A stretch of 64,000 bases of DNA from Zoroaster sp. YZ-2022. Taxonomy: Eukaryota; Echinodermata; Asteroidea; Forcipulatida; Zoroasteridae. Positions within the stretch are counted from its first letter, which is position 1. Each line of letters opens with the position of its first letter. The stretch lies in assembly GCA_029582265.1 (NCBI GenBank), contig JAQQFT010000023.1:4251688-4315687 (forward strand), in the 5' to 3' direction. Position numbers and translations under genes: made by a program. A model generated the notes under the pieces. It saw only the letters and a program-made list of their open reading frames with translations, did no database searches and was not told the origin of the DNA. Positions 63,501 through 64,000 of the stretch are shown here, piece after piece.

Positions 63501-64000
63501 CAAAAGTTTTCAAAAGGCCGATAATTTTTTTCTAAAATTAAACGGGGTTCTCCCTTTGAAAAAAAACCATCCGAATTTGGGTAATTATTTCGTATTTAAA
63601 CGGCCTCCATGGACATACCCTCTTTAAAAATACCTCAACTTGCATGCGGTTTCCCGCAACAATACACACTATACAGTCTTACGAAAAAAAATTTTATGGT
63701 TGGGAATAACTTTTAAGTTTTCAAAGAGGGCCCATAATTTTTTATCTAAATTAAAGCAGTTTCCTTTCAGAAAAACTATATTTTTTTGAAAAAATTTTTT
63801 GCCTTTAACCCTCCAGGACATTTGCCCTCTGTAAAAACCTCAACTTTTGGCACCCAAACAATACAACCTTGTTTACAAAAAACATTTCTAGATTGAATAA
63901 CTTTTAAAGTTTTCAAAAAGGCCATAATTTTATATCTAAATTAAAACTTAGGTTCTCCCCCTTTAGAAAAAACAAAATTTTGAATTTGAATAAATTTTTT
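60541..64000. other. Satellite portion with homopolymer-inflated consensus
   Basis: Monomers remain recognisable ('acttttaaagttttcaa', 'ttatatctaaattaaa') but are shortened, and isolated bases are replaced by neighbours, as in 26.9-39.0 kb. Confidence 0.75.

Overview
The window looks like non-coding, repeat-dominated DNA from an animal, probably a marine invertebrate. It is AT-rich and has no dense operons or long open frames. It carries non-LTR retrotransposon remains, tRNA-derived SINEs with (ATT)n tails, hAT-like non-autonomous elements, minisatellites and a long satellite array. The SINE core (a stretch reading like 'cttgagcaagacactta' followed by 'cacccagg') recalls SINEs I associate with echinoderms and other marine deuterostomes; that placement is from memory and unproven. 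I recognise no complete gene.

Layout. Positions 1-13,130 are built from partial copies of one multi-kilobase repeat, here called segment A: copy A1 at 1-4,834 plus 10,332-11,040, A2 at about 11,040-12,780, and a fragment at 12,785-13,130. A1 holds a broken reverse transcriptase (about 2,090-2,960). A1 is split by a 5.5-kb insertion (4,835-10,327). This insertion is flanked by GTAC on both sides, has GGGTCA-rich inverted ends, and has empty sites in two other copies of A. It contains the best gene-start candidate of the window: a TATA-less promoter with a CRE, an inverted CCAAT and a YY1-like site, then two phase-compatible exons at 5,019-5,074 and 5,761-5,923. It also holds a fold-back repeat, a tandem amplification and a SINE. 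A further candidate exon lies at 13,655-13,840.

Positions 13,841-26,900 are mostly unassigned intergenic sequence. They include a degenerate 160-bp tandem repeat (17.95-18.54 kb) and an inverted pair of SINEs (23.90-24.96 kb). Positions 26,930-38,990 hold two GC-rich minisatellites (periods about 90 and 103 bp), a short GGGTCA-rich element, an inverted copy of the candidate gene start (29,880-31,790) and a direct copy of segment A (34,840-38,660). Much of 20.3-22.0, 25.8-26.4 and 26.9-39.0 kb appears to be poor-quality consensus, because isolated bases are replaced by their neighbours and homopolymers are inflated.

After a gap of exactly 500 N (39,068-39,567), the rest of the window is one satellite array of about 232-bp monomers, roughly 105 copies by length. 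It is very uniform at first, noisier from about 48.5 kb, and badly distorted after 56.5 kb. One monomer's worth is replaced by a poly-T/poly-C block at 58,687-58,913.

No gene network can be read from this window. The most informative structures are the 5.5-kb insertion carrying a gene start, its inverted partner copy, and the satellite.
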